Below, in pieces: positions 9,250 to 17,200 of a DNA stretch of 64,000 nucleotides. Location of the stretch: the NCBI GenBank assembly GCA_018434685.1, contig JAHDOV010000003.1, positions 92,302-156,301 of the forward strand, given 5' to 3'. The notes beneath the pieces are model-generated. The model was not told where the DNA came from. It searched no databases and saw only the letters and a program-made list of their open reading frames with translations. The position numbers were made by a program, and so were the translations under genes. The DNA is from Deltaproteobacteria bacterium. GTDB lineage: Bacteria; Desulfobacterota; Desulfomonilia; UBA1062. The first letter of the stretch is position 1. Every line of letters begins with the position of its first letter.

Positions 9250-9503
9250 ACCAAAGAAAGGGCACCCCACGAAGCCGCCTGCCTCTGGCAGGTACGCTCA
9301 TTCGCACAGGAAAAACCCGCTCGCAATTAAACTCGCGCAGCCTTGCTGCGCTCAGACAAAATTACTCGTTTTTCGGATTTTCCCTGCACTCCTTCGCCGG
9401 CCTCAAGGGGACCCGTTTTGGTTTGGTGCCGAGATAGCCGGTTTGGATTTCGAATAGTTCCCCTCAGTCATTCAATAATAAAGATTCGACCCCTCACGAC
9501 CTA
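9250..9503. repeat. 254-bp direct repeat, left copy
   Basis: The segment runs from ACCAAAGAAAGGGCACC to CACGACCTA and recurs in the same orientation and at the same length at 11532-11785. By eye the copies differ at about a dozen positions (roughly 95% identity). It contains GC-rich palindromic parts (GCCTGCCTCTGGCAGG) and no credible coding frame. The two copies flank the Fic gene and the small HTH gene. Similar CAAAGAAAGGGCACC elements are common intergenic repeats in proteobacteria. Confidence 0.85.
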
Positions 9504-9556
9504 CACAAAAAGCTGTAAAGCGCCGGTAAAGGACACGTCTGTGATTTGTACTACAG

Positions 9557-10711
9557 CTAGGTACCTTCATTCAGGATTTTGATATATTCGGAATATGAGA
9601 AAATTCGGCTACGTTTTTGCCCTGTTATTTCTCTTAGTAATCCAATGCCTGCAAGATTTTTTACAACTGTGTTGATCGTAGGTATGGATAATCCCGAAAT
9701 ATTTGCAATCGTGGTTACGGATACGATGGGCTTCTGTTGAAGCACATGGTGGACACGCAGTGCTGATCCGGAGATCTTTCCCAAGTCTGCAATGCGTTTG
9801 CGGTCTCGTTCAAACATGGCAATAAGATCTTGTGCAGTCGATACCGCCTGGGTGGCAGTTTTCGTTACTCCGGCAAGAAAAAAGGCAATCCAAGCTTCCC
9901 ATTCACCGTTGGTGCGTACTGACTGGAGAAGATCATAATATTCCTGTCGCTGGGTTTTGAAGTAGAGGCTCAGGTACAGGAGCGGCTGACTGAGAACACC
10001 TTCCGTGCACAGCAGTAATGTTATCAGCAGGCGACCAATTCTGCCGTTGCCGTCCAGGAAGGGGTGGATGGTTTCAAATTGTACATGAGCTAAAGCCGCC
10101 TTGAACAGAACCGGAAAGCGCGATGGTTGATCATGAAGGAATTTTTCAAGGTTGCTCATGCATAGTGCGACCTCATCAGGAGGAGGAGGTACATACAAGG
10201 CATTCCCAGGTCTTGACCCACCTATCCAGTTTTGCGATCTTCTGAATTCACCAGGATTCTTCGAATTGCCTCTACCTGATTGTAATAGGACTTCATGAAT
10301 TTCTTTGATGAGGCGATTGCTTAAAGGGAATCCTTCACGGATACGAGACAGCCCGTGGTTCATGGCGGCAACATAATTGGAAACCTCTGTCACATCATCA
10401 ACCGGAATGCCCAGGTTATAGGCGTTCTCATGGGCCAGTAAATCAGACAGGGAAGATTGCGTACCTTCGATCTGAGATGAGAGAACAGCTTCTTTGCGGA
10501 CATACATGTATAAAAAGAGATCGATATCCGGAAGAAGTGTGGAGATGCTGTCAAGTCTCCCTAAAGCAAGAAGCGCATGTTCCATTGCTTCCTGGAGGCT
10601 ATCATCAATAACAAGAGGGGGATTGGGTGGAAGCGGATTGGGGATAAAGGCGTTACAGGTTTCTCCGCCCACTGTTGAAATCGTTCTATATTCCCCTATG
10701 GTTCTATTCAT
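9557..10711 (-). CDS. Fic-family protein with C-terminal winged helix
   Basis: Fic proteins transfer AMP or other nucleotide moieties onto target hydroxyls. The catalytic motif is canonical, HPFLDGNGRIGR (His as base, Asn and Arg for the phosphates). The N-terminal Fic_N region holds SSQIEG, which fits the (S/T)xxxE(G/N) inhibitory helix, so this would be a self-inhibited class II enzyme. The C-terminal 80 residues (VTTIANISGLSIPTINTVVKNL) look like a winged helix, common in chromosomal Fic regulators. The stop is 54 bases from the left 254-bp repeat. The promoter region is filled with TTAATTAAAG palindromes, suggesting autoregulation through that winged helix. Target proteins are unknown. 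Confidence 0.92.
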   Translation of the reverse strand: MNRTIGEYRTISTVGGETCNAFIPNPLPPNPPLVIDDSLQEAMEHALLALGRLDSISTLLPDIDLFLYMYVRKEAVLSSQIEGTQSSLSDLLAHENAYNLGIPVDDVTEVSNYVAAMNHGLSRIREGFPLSNRLIKEIHEVLLQSGRGNSKNPGEFRRSQNWIGGSRPGNALYVPPPPDEVALCMSNLEKFLHDQPSRFPVLFKAALAHVQFETIHPFLDGNGRIGRLLITLLLCTEGVLSQPLLYLSLYFKTQRQEYYDLLQSVRTNGEWEAWIAFFLAGVTKTATQAVSTAQDLIAMFERDRKRIADLGKISGSALRVHHVLQQKPIVSVTTIANISGLSIPTINTVVKNLAGIGLLREITGQKRSRIFSYSEYIKILNEGT

Positions 10712-10718
10712 GGAGTGT

Positions 10719-10791
10719 CCTTAGTTAAAGAACTTTAATTAGTGATTCTTTTAATTAAAGTTGGTGCCTAATCTTTAATTAAGGATAGTAT
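10719..10791. promoter_or_regulatory. Operator cluster 1 upstream of fic
   Basis: Immediately before the fic ATG stands an imperfect palindrome (CCTTAGTTAAAG, AA, CTTTAATTAG; 10719-10742). A wider pair of half-sites follows (TTTAATTAAAG and CTTTAATTAAGG) around GGTGCC. The order of elements is repeated at 10922-10985. Position over the fic 5' end suggests repression, probably by Fic itself or the HTH protein nearby. Confidence 0.6.
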
Positions 10792-10921
10792 CAAAAATTG
10801 TAGTTGTCAAGAAGAGCCTTGAGATATGAAACATTAGACATATTCTTCCCGTCTGGTTCAGTGCCGGGTTATTCCGTTAGGAGATCTGAATTCTTTTGAA
10901 ATGGAACAGACTATGAATCGT

Positions 10922-10985
10922 CCTTAATTAAAGAACTTTAATTAAGGAATTTGATAATTAAACTTGAGGCCTTATCATTAATTAA
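10922..10985. promoter_or_regulatory. Operator cluster 2, duplicated palindrome
   Basis: Positions 10922-10947 form a palindrome with perfect 12-bp arms (CCTTAATTAAAG and its complement) around AA. It is followed by degenerate AATTAAA and TTAATTAAT half-sites around GAGGCCT. This matches cluster 1 element for element about 203 bases away, so it is a duplicated operator lying between the divergent fic and HTH genes. Confidence 0.65.
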
Positions 10986-11043
10986 TTTGCTATGTTCATT
11001 CCTTTTCTTACACAATATATTTTTCTATCCGAAGCATGTTTTA

Positions 11044-11076
11044 TTGACATAATGTACCATTAATGGTGCTTAAATA
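11044..11076 (+). promoter_or_regulatory. Promoter and 12-bp palindromic operator of the HTH gene
   Basis: TTGACA at 11044-11049 is a good -35 box. A perfect 12-bp palindrome, ACCATTAATGGT, occupies 11056-11067 in the spacer, and an AT-rich -10 candidate (TTAAATA) ends near 11076, although the spacing (20-21) is long. The position is what one expects for an antitoxin-type autorepressor binding its own promoter. Confidence 0.5.
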
Positions 11077-11097
11077 TTGTGATGGAAGGAACGTACT

Positions 11098-11403
11098 ATG
11101 GCAAAGCATGAAGATATTGAACTCAAAGAAAAACACATAGGTTCTTCGTTTGACGATTTTCTCAAAGAGGAAGGCATCTATGATGAAGTAGTGGTAGCCG
11201 CCACAAAAAAAGCCCTGGCCTTCAAGCTGCAACAGCTCATGAAGGAAATGAACATTTCAAAAGCAGCACTTGCACGGCAGATGAATACCAGCCGCAGTGC
11301 CTTAGACCGGCTGCTTGATCCGACAAATACCTCTGTCACGTTGCAATCGATTGGCAAAGCGGCTTCTGTTCTCGGGAAAAGGGTTGTAGTTGATATTCTC
11401 TAA
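11098..11403 (+). CDS. Small HTH (XRE/antitoxin-like) regulator
   Basis: The 101-residue protein has a charged N-terminus (FDDFLKEEGIYDEV) and a C-terminal HTH, LMKEMNISKAALARQMNTSRSALDRLL, followed by a short strand. This layout is seen in HigA2-like antitoxins and single-domain XRE regulators. GGAAGGA 7 bases before the ATG supports the start. No RelE/HigB-type toxin lies next to it, so it is either a solitary antitoxin-like regulator or works with the divergent Fic protein. The palindrome in its promoter suggests autoregulation. It is the last gene before the right 254-bp repeat. Confidence 0.8.
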   Translation: MAKHEDIELKEKHIGSSFDDFLKEEGIYDEVVVAATKKALAFKLQQLMKEMNISKAALARQMNTSRSALDRLLDPTNTSVTLQSIGKAASVLGKRVVVDIL

Positions 11404-11531
11404 CGGGATTTGGCATTTAGTGGACATTTTATTCCGGTAAGAAAGGGATTAAATCACCTGGTACTTATAAACGTTAGCCCGTCCCTGATTTCCCATCTAT
11501 GTTCATTTCTTTGCGTGCCCAAAGAAACGGA

Positions 11532-11785
11532 ACCAAAGAAAGGGCACCCCACGAAGCCGCCTGCCTCTGGCAGGTGCGCTCAGTCGCACAGGGAAAATCC
11601 GCTCGCAATTAAACTCGCGCAGCCTTGCTGCGCTCAGACAAAATTGCTCGTTTTCCGGATTTTCCCTGCACTCCTTCGCCGGCTTCAAGGGGACTCCGTT
11701 TGGTTTGGTGCCGAGATAGTTTGTTTGGATTTCGAATAGTTCCCCTCAGTCATTCAATAATAAAGATTCGACCCCTCACGACCTA
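11532..11785. repeat. 254-bp direct repeat, right copy
   Basis: This is the second copy of the element at 9250-9503, same length and direction. Apparent open frames through it are also present in the left copy and show no protein-like pattern. It marks the right edge of the Fic-HTH segment. Confidence 0.85.
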
Positions 11786-11899
11786 GTTTAGATCCCATTG
11801 TAGGGTTCATGGCGCATACAGTATCATTTTTAAGTAAAGATAACTTGACAAATAAAGGATAAAAAGGGTAGTAATTAGTCGGTTCAGGGGGGTGAGCAG

Positions 11900-13018
11900 A
11901 TGGAGTGGGTCGGCTCTCGCATAAAGATTCTTTCCAAGGAAAAGGGGGTCCCCTTAACCCGGATTGCCAAAGACCTTCAAGTGTCAAGACAGACGATGAA
12001 CGACTGGGTAAAGGGGCAGGTCCCCAAGGGAACCCATCTCATAGGATTGTGCAAGATCTTCAACGTATCGCCCGACTATTTTTTTCAGGAAGAATCTGTC
12101 TCTCCCATATCCATTCCTCTCCACCGGACACGGGGACGTGCTAAACTGAATACAACCATGGAGCACAATGCCATGGTCCTGGCGAAAGAATACGAGGGTC
12201 TTTTCAGATTTGCCCCGTCCCCGGGCCTGGTGCCGGTTTTCCGCGGTGAGCACGATATAGAGACCGCCGGATCTCTGGCACAAGCTCTGCGGGCAAGGGT
12301 ACAGGTGGAAGCGAATAAGCCCATGGATTATGAAAAGGCTTTTGCTTTGCTTGCCAAACTCAATATTGTCTGCATCTTCAGGAACTTCCCAGCACACATA
12401 AAGGGGTATGCATTCTACTGCCGCATCCACAAGCATCGGGTCATATTCGTCAATACCGCTACAAGTGTGTTGGATCTGATATTCGCACTCCTCCATGAGA
12501 CCGTACATGCTGTGCGTGATGAAGAGGGATATGCTGTGTATGACAGTGAAGAAGAAGCCTTTTGTGATATAGCGGCAGGGCTCACGCAATATCAGGATAC
12601 CTATGTGGAAATGGTGTTTAACACCATCAAGGATAAGCCGGACGGTCAGCAGGTTAGCGTCCTCAAGAAATATTCAGGTACATACTGCCATTCGATTTAC
12701 GGTATCTATTCCCAGATCAAGTCAAGACATCCTGATTTCAATTTGAAGACAGGTGGTGCAGACACAAATCTGAAAAAGGATTTTCTTACAATCGGCGAGA
12801 TTCTCTTCAAGAGCGAAGAACCTGCAGCATATATAATGAATCTGAAAGAACTCAGCCCACTCTTTTTTGATATCGTATCAAAACAGATCGATAACCCTTC
12901 GACCAGAAAATTCGGGGAGTGGCTTGGCCTTGAGAGCTCCCTTGATGCGCAACAGGTACGTACTGCATGGCGGGAGCTTTTGGAGCATAGCGCAAGCCGG
13001 CATGCATATACTATGTGA
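11900..13018 (+). CDS. HTH-ImmA/IrrE metallopeptidase
   Basis: The 372-residue protein joins an N-terminal XRE-type HTH (VPLTRIAKDLQVSRQTMNDWVKGQ, residues 17-40) to an ImmA/IrrE-type zinc peptidase domain with the HExxH motif in LLHETVHAVRDEE. In known systems such peptidases cut a repressor or antitoxin when a stress or phage signal arrives. A C-terminal helical segment of 130 residues follows. A strong GGGGGTGAG site precedes the ATG. The next gene, a PIN-domain protein, overlaps its last 17 bases, so the two are translated as a pair. HTH-ImmA plus PIN pairs are predicted toxin-antitoxin-like modules; which partner restrains the other is inference. Confidence 0.88.
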   Translation: MEWVGSRIKILSKEKGVPLTRIAKDLQVSRQTMNDWVKGQVPKGTHLIGLCKIFNVSPDYFFQEESVSPISIPLHRTRGRAKLNTTMEHNAMVLAKEYEGLFRFAPSPGLVPVFRGEHDIETAGSLAQALRARVQVEANKPMDYEKAFALLAKLNIVCIFRNFPAHIKGYAFYCRIHKHRVIFVNTATSVLDLIFALLHETVHAVRDEEGYAVYDSEEEAFCDIAAGLTQYQDTYVEMVFNTIKDKPDGQQVSVLKKYSGTYCHSIYGIYSQIKSRHPDFNLKTGGADTNLKKDFLTIGEILFKSEEPAAYIMNLKELSPLFFDIVSKQIDNPSTRKFGEWLGLESSLDAQQVRTAWRELLEHSASRHAYTM

Positions 13019-13583
13019 TACGTCATCCATTCTCCTGCTCATCCGGATTGCCCCGGACATGTTTATCGATGAACGCTATCAATGCTGTACCATTCAACCG
13101 GTCAGGGACGAGATCTTCCGGACACAGAAGTTCAAATCGAAATATCCCTGGCGCGATAAATATAAGAACAAGATCAGATGCCTATCTCCTGAGGCACTTC
13201 AGAAAGCGGAAATACAATTTTACCAGGATGCAATTTATCGATTGAATGATTTCGGCACAATAAATACCTATACAGGAAAGATCTTCAGCCTCAGCCGCGT
13301 TGATATTCTATTTCTCGCCTGTGCCCTGGCTCATGGCTTTTCAATTACCACCGGGGACCAGGGGATCAAAGACTTTGCAGCACAGCAATTTGCCGGCATA
13401 TTCTCCGGCAATGTCTCTGCGCTGGAGCTCATTAACATATGGCTGGAAAAGAAACTCATTCATTGGGATGAGAAGCTCCATGAATTTCTTTCCGATTGGG
13501 GAAAACAAAACGAACATGCACAGCCTGAGGAGCAGAAGCAGAGATTTGAACGATTAACCGGCATGGACTATCCGGGGAGCTGA
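13002..13583 (+). CDS. PIN-domain (DUF4411-like) protein, putative RNase toxin
   Basis: The 193-residue product starts at ATG 13002, inside the end of the peptidase gene; the longer frame from 12867 only shadows that gene. PIN nuclease acidic residues can be placed: Asp6 in LCDTSS, Glu37, Asp101 in SRVDILFLA and Asp119 in TTGDQGIKDFA, the usual four-acid set for Mg-dependent RNA cleavage. Overall it resembles the DUF4411 branch of PIN proteins, often found after HTH-ImmA genes. The ribosome-binding site is weak, so expression probably depends on coupling to the upstream gene. Confidence 0.78.
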   Translation: MHILCDTSSILLLIRIAPDMFIDERYQCCTIQPVRDEIFRTQKFKSKYPWRDKYKNKIRCLSPEALQKAEIQFYQDAIYRLNDFGTINTYTGKIFSLSRVDILFLACALAHGFSITTGDQGIKDFAAQQFAGIFSGNVSALELINIWLEKKLIHWDEKLHEFLSDWGKQNEHAQPEEQKQRFERLTGMDYPGS

Positions 13584-13895
13584 TCCGGGCAGGGGGGGGG
13601 GTCGAGATGTCAGGCAGAAGGGTAAAGACAACAGAAACAACTGAAAAGATAGAACCGCAGAAGGCGCCGAGTACGCAGAGGTTATTGACCTTTTCTCCAA
13701 TCGGGAGACGGCGATTGGAGAAAAACAACCTGTCTGTAAAAGTTCCCTGGACTTTATCTTGTTTTTTTCTATTTTTTTCCTTCTGCCTGGGCTCTTGAGA
13801 TCACATGCTCGTTCTGCCTAGGTTATTGGTCTGTCTTAACCAACTGCCTTCTGCCTTGGGTCTTGTGCCCAACGTCACGTAAATTAGGCATTAAT
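13584..13895. other. Gene-free stretch with a 13-bp inverted repeat
   Basis: No coding frame is convincing. A perfect 13-bp inverted repeat (TTTTCTCCAATCG at 13691-13703 and its complement at 13712-13724, 8-base loop) could end the ImmA-PIN transcript. It lacks a U run, so I do not call it a Rho-independent terminator. C/T-rich runs such as CTTCTGCCTGGG and CTTCTGCCTTGGG repeat around 13780-13860. Confidence 0.5.
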
Positions 13896-13924
13896 TTGAC
13901 AAGCAATTATGGGGGGCGTAAGAT
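13896..13924 (+). promoter_or_regulatory. Predicted sigma-70 promoter for the SIR2 transcript
   Basis: TTGACA (13896-13901), a 17-base spacer and TAAGAT (13919-13924) form a good promoter. It would give a leader of about 100 bases to the small frame at 14031 and about 290 bases to the SIR2 gene. Confidence 0.55.
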
Positions 13925-14030
13925 ACACATGTTTACCTGGGAATATTCAAGCATCGAATGAAATGAAACAGGTGTTTTCTGAGGTTTAAAAAATGGGGAG
14001 GGTTGAAAAATCAATCATGTCACACGTCCG

Positions 14031-14222
14031 ATGAATGATGATGGTTGGATTCTGAAAAATGGTTCTGTCAAATTTATCTGCCAAGCATTTCTGAAAAAGA
14101 GAGATCGTGGGGAGATGAAATTCTTGATTCAAGACCTGCCCCAGGATACATTGACGTTCATTTCAAATATACATATACTCACTATGGAAAAAGTACGATC
14201 TTTTTTTAACTTGGGCCTGTAA
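14031..14222 (+). CDS. Possible small leader protein before the SIR2 gene
   Basis: This 63-codon frame ends one base before the SIR2 ATG, a spacing typical of translational coupling, and the SIR2 gene itself has no clear Shine-Dalgarno. The peptide is Lys/Phe-rich with no recognisable domain, and its own RBS is poor. It could be a genuine small partner, a coupling leader, or chance. I do not assign a function. Confidence 0.3.
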   Translation: MNDDGWILKNGSVKFICQAFLKKRDRGEMKFLIQDLPQDTLTFISNIHILTMEKVRSFFNLGL

Positions 14223-14223
14223 A

Positions 14224-17200
14224 ATGAGATTTGTTGCCACCGGACCATCAATTCCTGATGACCTTCTTGTTGCAAGAGATGAGGGGCGAGTCGTCTTTAT
14301 TTGTGGTGCGGGGGTATCTCGGGCTCGCGCCAACCTGCCCGATTTCAACCAATTGACACGACACGTTATCGAAACATTAGGTGTTACCGCTCATGATCCC
14401 GCACAAAAACTCCTCAATGCTGCTGAACAATTCGATAGAATCTCGGGAACGGCCGGGATCATATCTGCCGACAGAGTATTTGGACTCCTAGAGAGAGACT
14501 TTTCCGTAAGAGATATTGAACAAGCTGTTGCAAAGGCTCTTAAGCCGGTTGAAACGCCAGATCTTTCTGCCCACCGGATCATGCTTGATTTGGCAAGATT
14601 ACCGGACAATCGAGTCAGAATTGTTACGACAAACTTCGATCTCCTTTTCGAAGCGTGTGATCAAACATTACAATGTTGTCGTCCTCCTCGCTTGCCGGAT
14701 CCCCTACGCGATGACGAATTTGAGGGGATCATTCATTTGCACGGCCGCGTGGATGGCATGTATCAAAATGCCGAAGGCGATGGTTTTGTCCTCTCCAGTG
14801 CAGGTTTTGGACGTGCTTACCTCGCCGAAGGATGGGCAACTTCTTTTATCAGATCAATTATAGATCAATATATTGTTGTTTTTGTAGGGTATGCTGCCGA
14901 TGATCCTCCTGTGTATTACCTGCTGGAAGCGCTGAACAGCTATAAAAAGTCTTTAGCAGGTGTGTATGCCTTTCAAGCCGGCGACGCGGGAGATGCTGAA
15001 GCCAAATGGAGGCATAAGGGTGCATATCCAATTGCCTATGACGAAGCAGACAACCATAAGACCCTTTGGGATACCCTCTCAGCGTGGGCGGAAAGGGCTA
15101 GAGACCAGAATGCCTGGTTCGAAAAAATCATTACTATGTCGCGTAAAGGTCCTGAAACGCTCTCACCCCAAGAAAGAGGCCAAGTCGCTCACATTGTTTC
15201 CACACCTGAAGGTGCAAAAAGGTTCGCCAACGGGGAGGATCCACCACCTGCCGAATGGTTGTGCGCTTTTGATCCCACCATCCGTTACATGACTCCAGGT
15301 AAACTGAATATTTATTCTGCGGATGGGCAGTATTTTGATCCTTTTTATGATGCATACGGACTGGACGAAGATACGCTGCCACCCAGGCTCGAACCACGGG
15401 ATCACTTTGCCAAAAGGGATCTCCCCTTCGGTGAATGGGATGCTTTTGCACTCAACAAGTCGGATATCAAGAACCTCCAAGACGATCATTATGTTGCACT
15501 ACGGGGACACTGGGCGATAAATGTGCCCCGATTACCTTCACGTCTGGAGCAATTGAGCACATGGATAAGCAAGATTTGTCATCAACCGGCTGCCGCATGG
15601 TGGGCTGCCGGACAAACGGGTGTGCATCATTCGCTTCAAGATCTAATCCGGTCACAATTGGTGAAATATGATAAGGACACCTGCCCTGCAGAGGTTTACA
15701 AAGCCTGGCACTTTATTCTTGAAGTATGGCGGGTCCGACAACGGGATGAAGACCTCGATTGGCATCAGTTGAAAACTTTTATCGATCGGAATGGATGGAC
15801 AAATGACACAATCAAAGAATTTGCTTTGATCAGACGGCCCTATCTCAATATTGATGAGAGCCCTCGATGGAGTGGCCCAAAACCACCCACTGCAAAAGAG
15901 GAGATTCAGTGCAACGAGATGGTTAGCGTGGGTGTTAAATATCCTATGCCTTTTGGTGATGCCGAAATTCCAGATAACTTTATCTTGGCCGCTGTCCGAG
16001 AATTCCGCAACAATTTAGAGCATGCGGTCTATCTTGAGCAGGAAATTGGTGGATATGGTTTGCACCACCTTTCGCCGATTGAACCGGACAAAAGTGTCAA
16101 GGGCGACGCTTATGAAAGAAACCATGGCATATCAAGTAGTTTGCTCTATTACGTTAAGCTCTTTAAAAGGCTCATCGAAAAAGATCCACAAGTTGCCAAA
16201 CAGGAATATTTAGCTTGGTGGAATGATGAAGAGACAGTATTTGACCTTTTGAGGATCTGGATCGCTGGCGAGCCACGCATCCTTAGTGGAAAGGAAGCAG
16301 GCGAATTGCTCATTCGGCTGAGTATGCAGTCGTTTTGGGAGCACCGTCATCAGCGGGATTTGCTACTCATCTTGGAAAAGCGATGGAATGATTTTCCAAA
16401 GACAACGAGAACACGCCTTGAACGACGACTGAAGCAAGGGCCATTGCCCTGGGAATCAGAAAAAAAGAAAGAATACATAGATAGACGGGCTTGGACAATA
16501 TTGAACTGGCTTCATTGGTTGGCCGAGCATGGCTGCAAGTTTAGCTTTGATCTAAATAAAATAAGCGAAAAACTCCGGAAACAAGCGCCCGAGTGGCAAC
16601 GGCAGTATGCGGCAAAGGCAGCCGATTCCCTGGAAGGCCGAGGCGGATTCATTGAGAGGGAAACAGAGTATTCTTCGGTTCTTAGCGAACCCCCGGAGAC
16701 GATTCTTCAAAAGGCCAGGGAATTCAGTGGCACAGATTTCGATAGACTTATGGAGAATGACCCCTTTGCCGGATTGTCGGCCGAGAGACCGGACCTTGCC
16801 CTTGCCGCGCTTGTCAGTAACGCCGGCTGCAATGATTATCCTGAATGGGCATGGCGGACATTCCTATACGCAGAGGCACGAAAAAATGATCCTTCGGACT
16901 TTTCGGTGCAGATTGGAAACAATATTTTGAAAATGTCGGATGATGTAATCTGCGGCATGATTTCACCTGTTTCAGAATGGCTCTTAAATTCCAGCAAAGG
17001 CTTTTTTGCTACGCAGCATGAGCGATTCTGGCAGATCTGGGAACGGTTAATTGCCGTCATTAAATCCAAGCCACAAAGTGCACACTCAAACATTGTACGG
17101 CAGAAGAACGATCCTGATTTTGCAATGGAGGGCCTTAATGCACCGGTCGGCAAGCTTGCCCAAGCATTGATGAATGATCCGGCGATAAATAATTTAGGCA

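Noticed and set aside
9557-11403. Fic plus small HTH as a classical Fic-antitoxin (FicT-FicA or Doc-Phd) pair
   Set aside because: The Fic protein carries its own inhibitory motif and the genes are divergent, so the HTH protein is better seen as a regulator; pairing remains unproven.
11410-11739. 109-codon plus-strand frame after the HTH gene
   Set aside because: It runs through the 254-bp repeat, recurs in the other copy and has no protein-like pattern.
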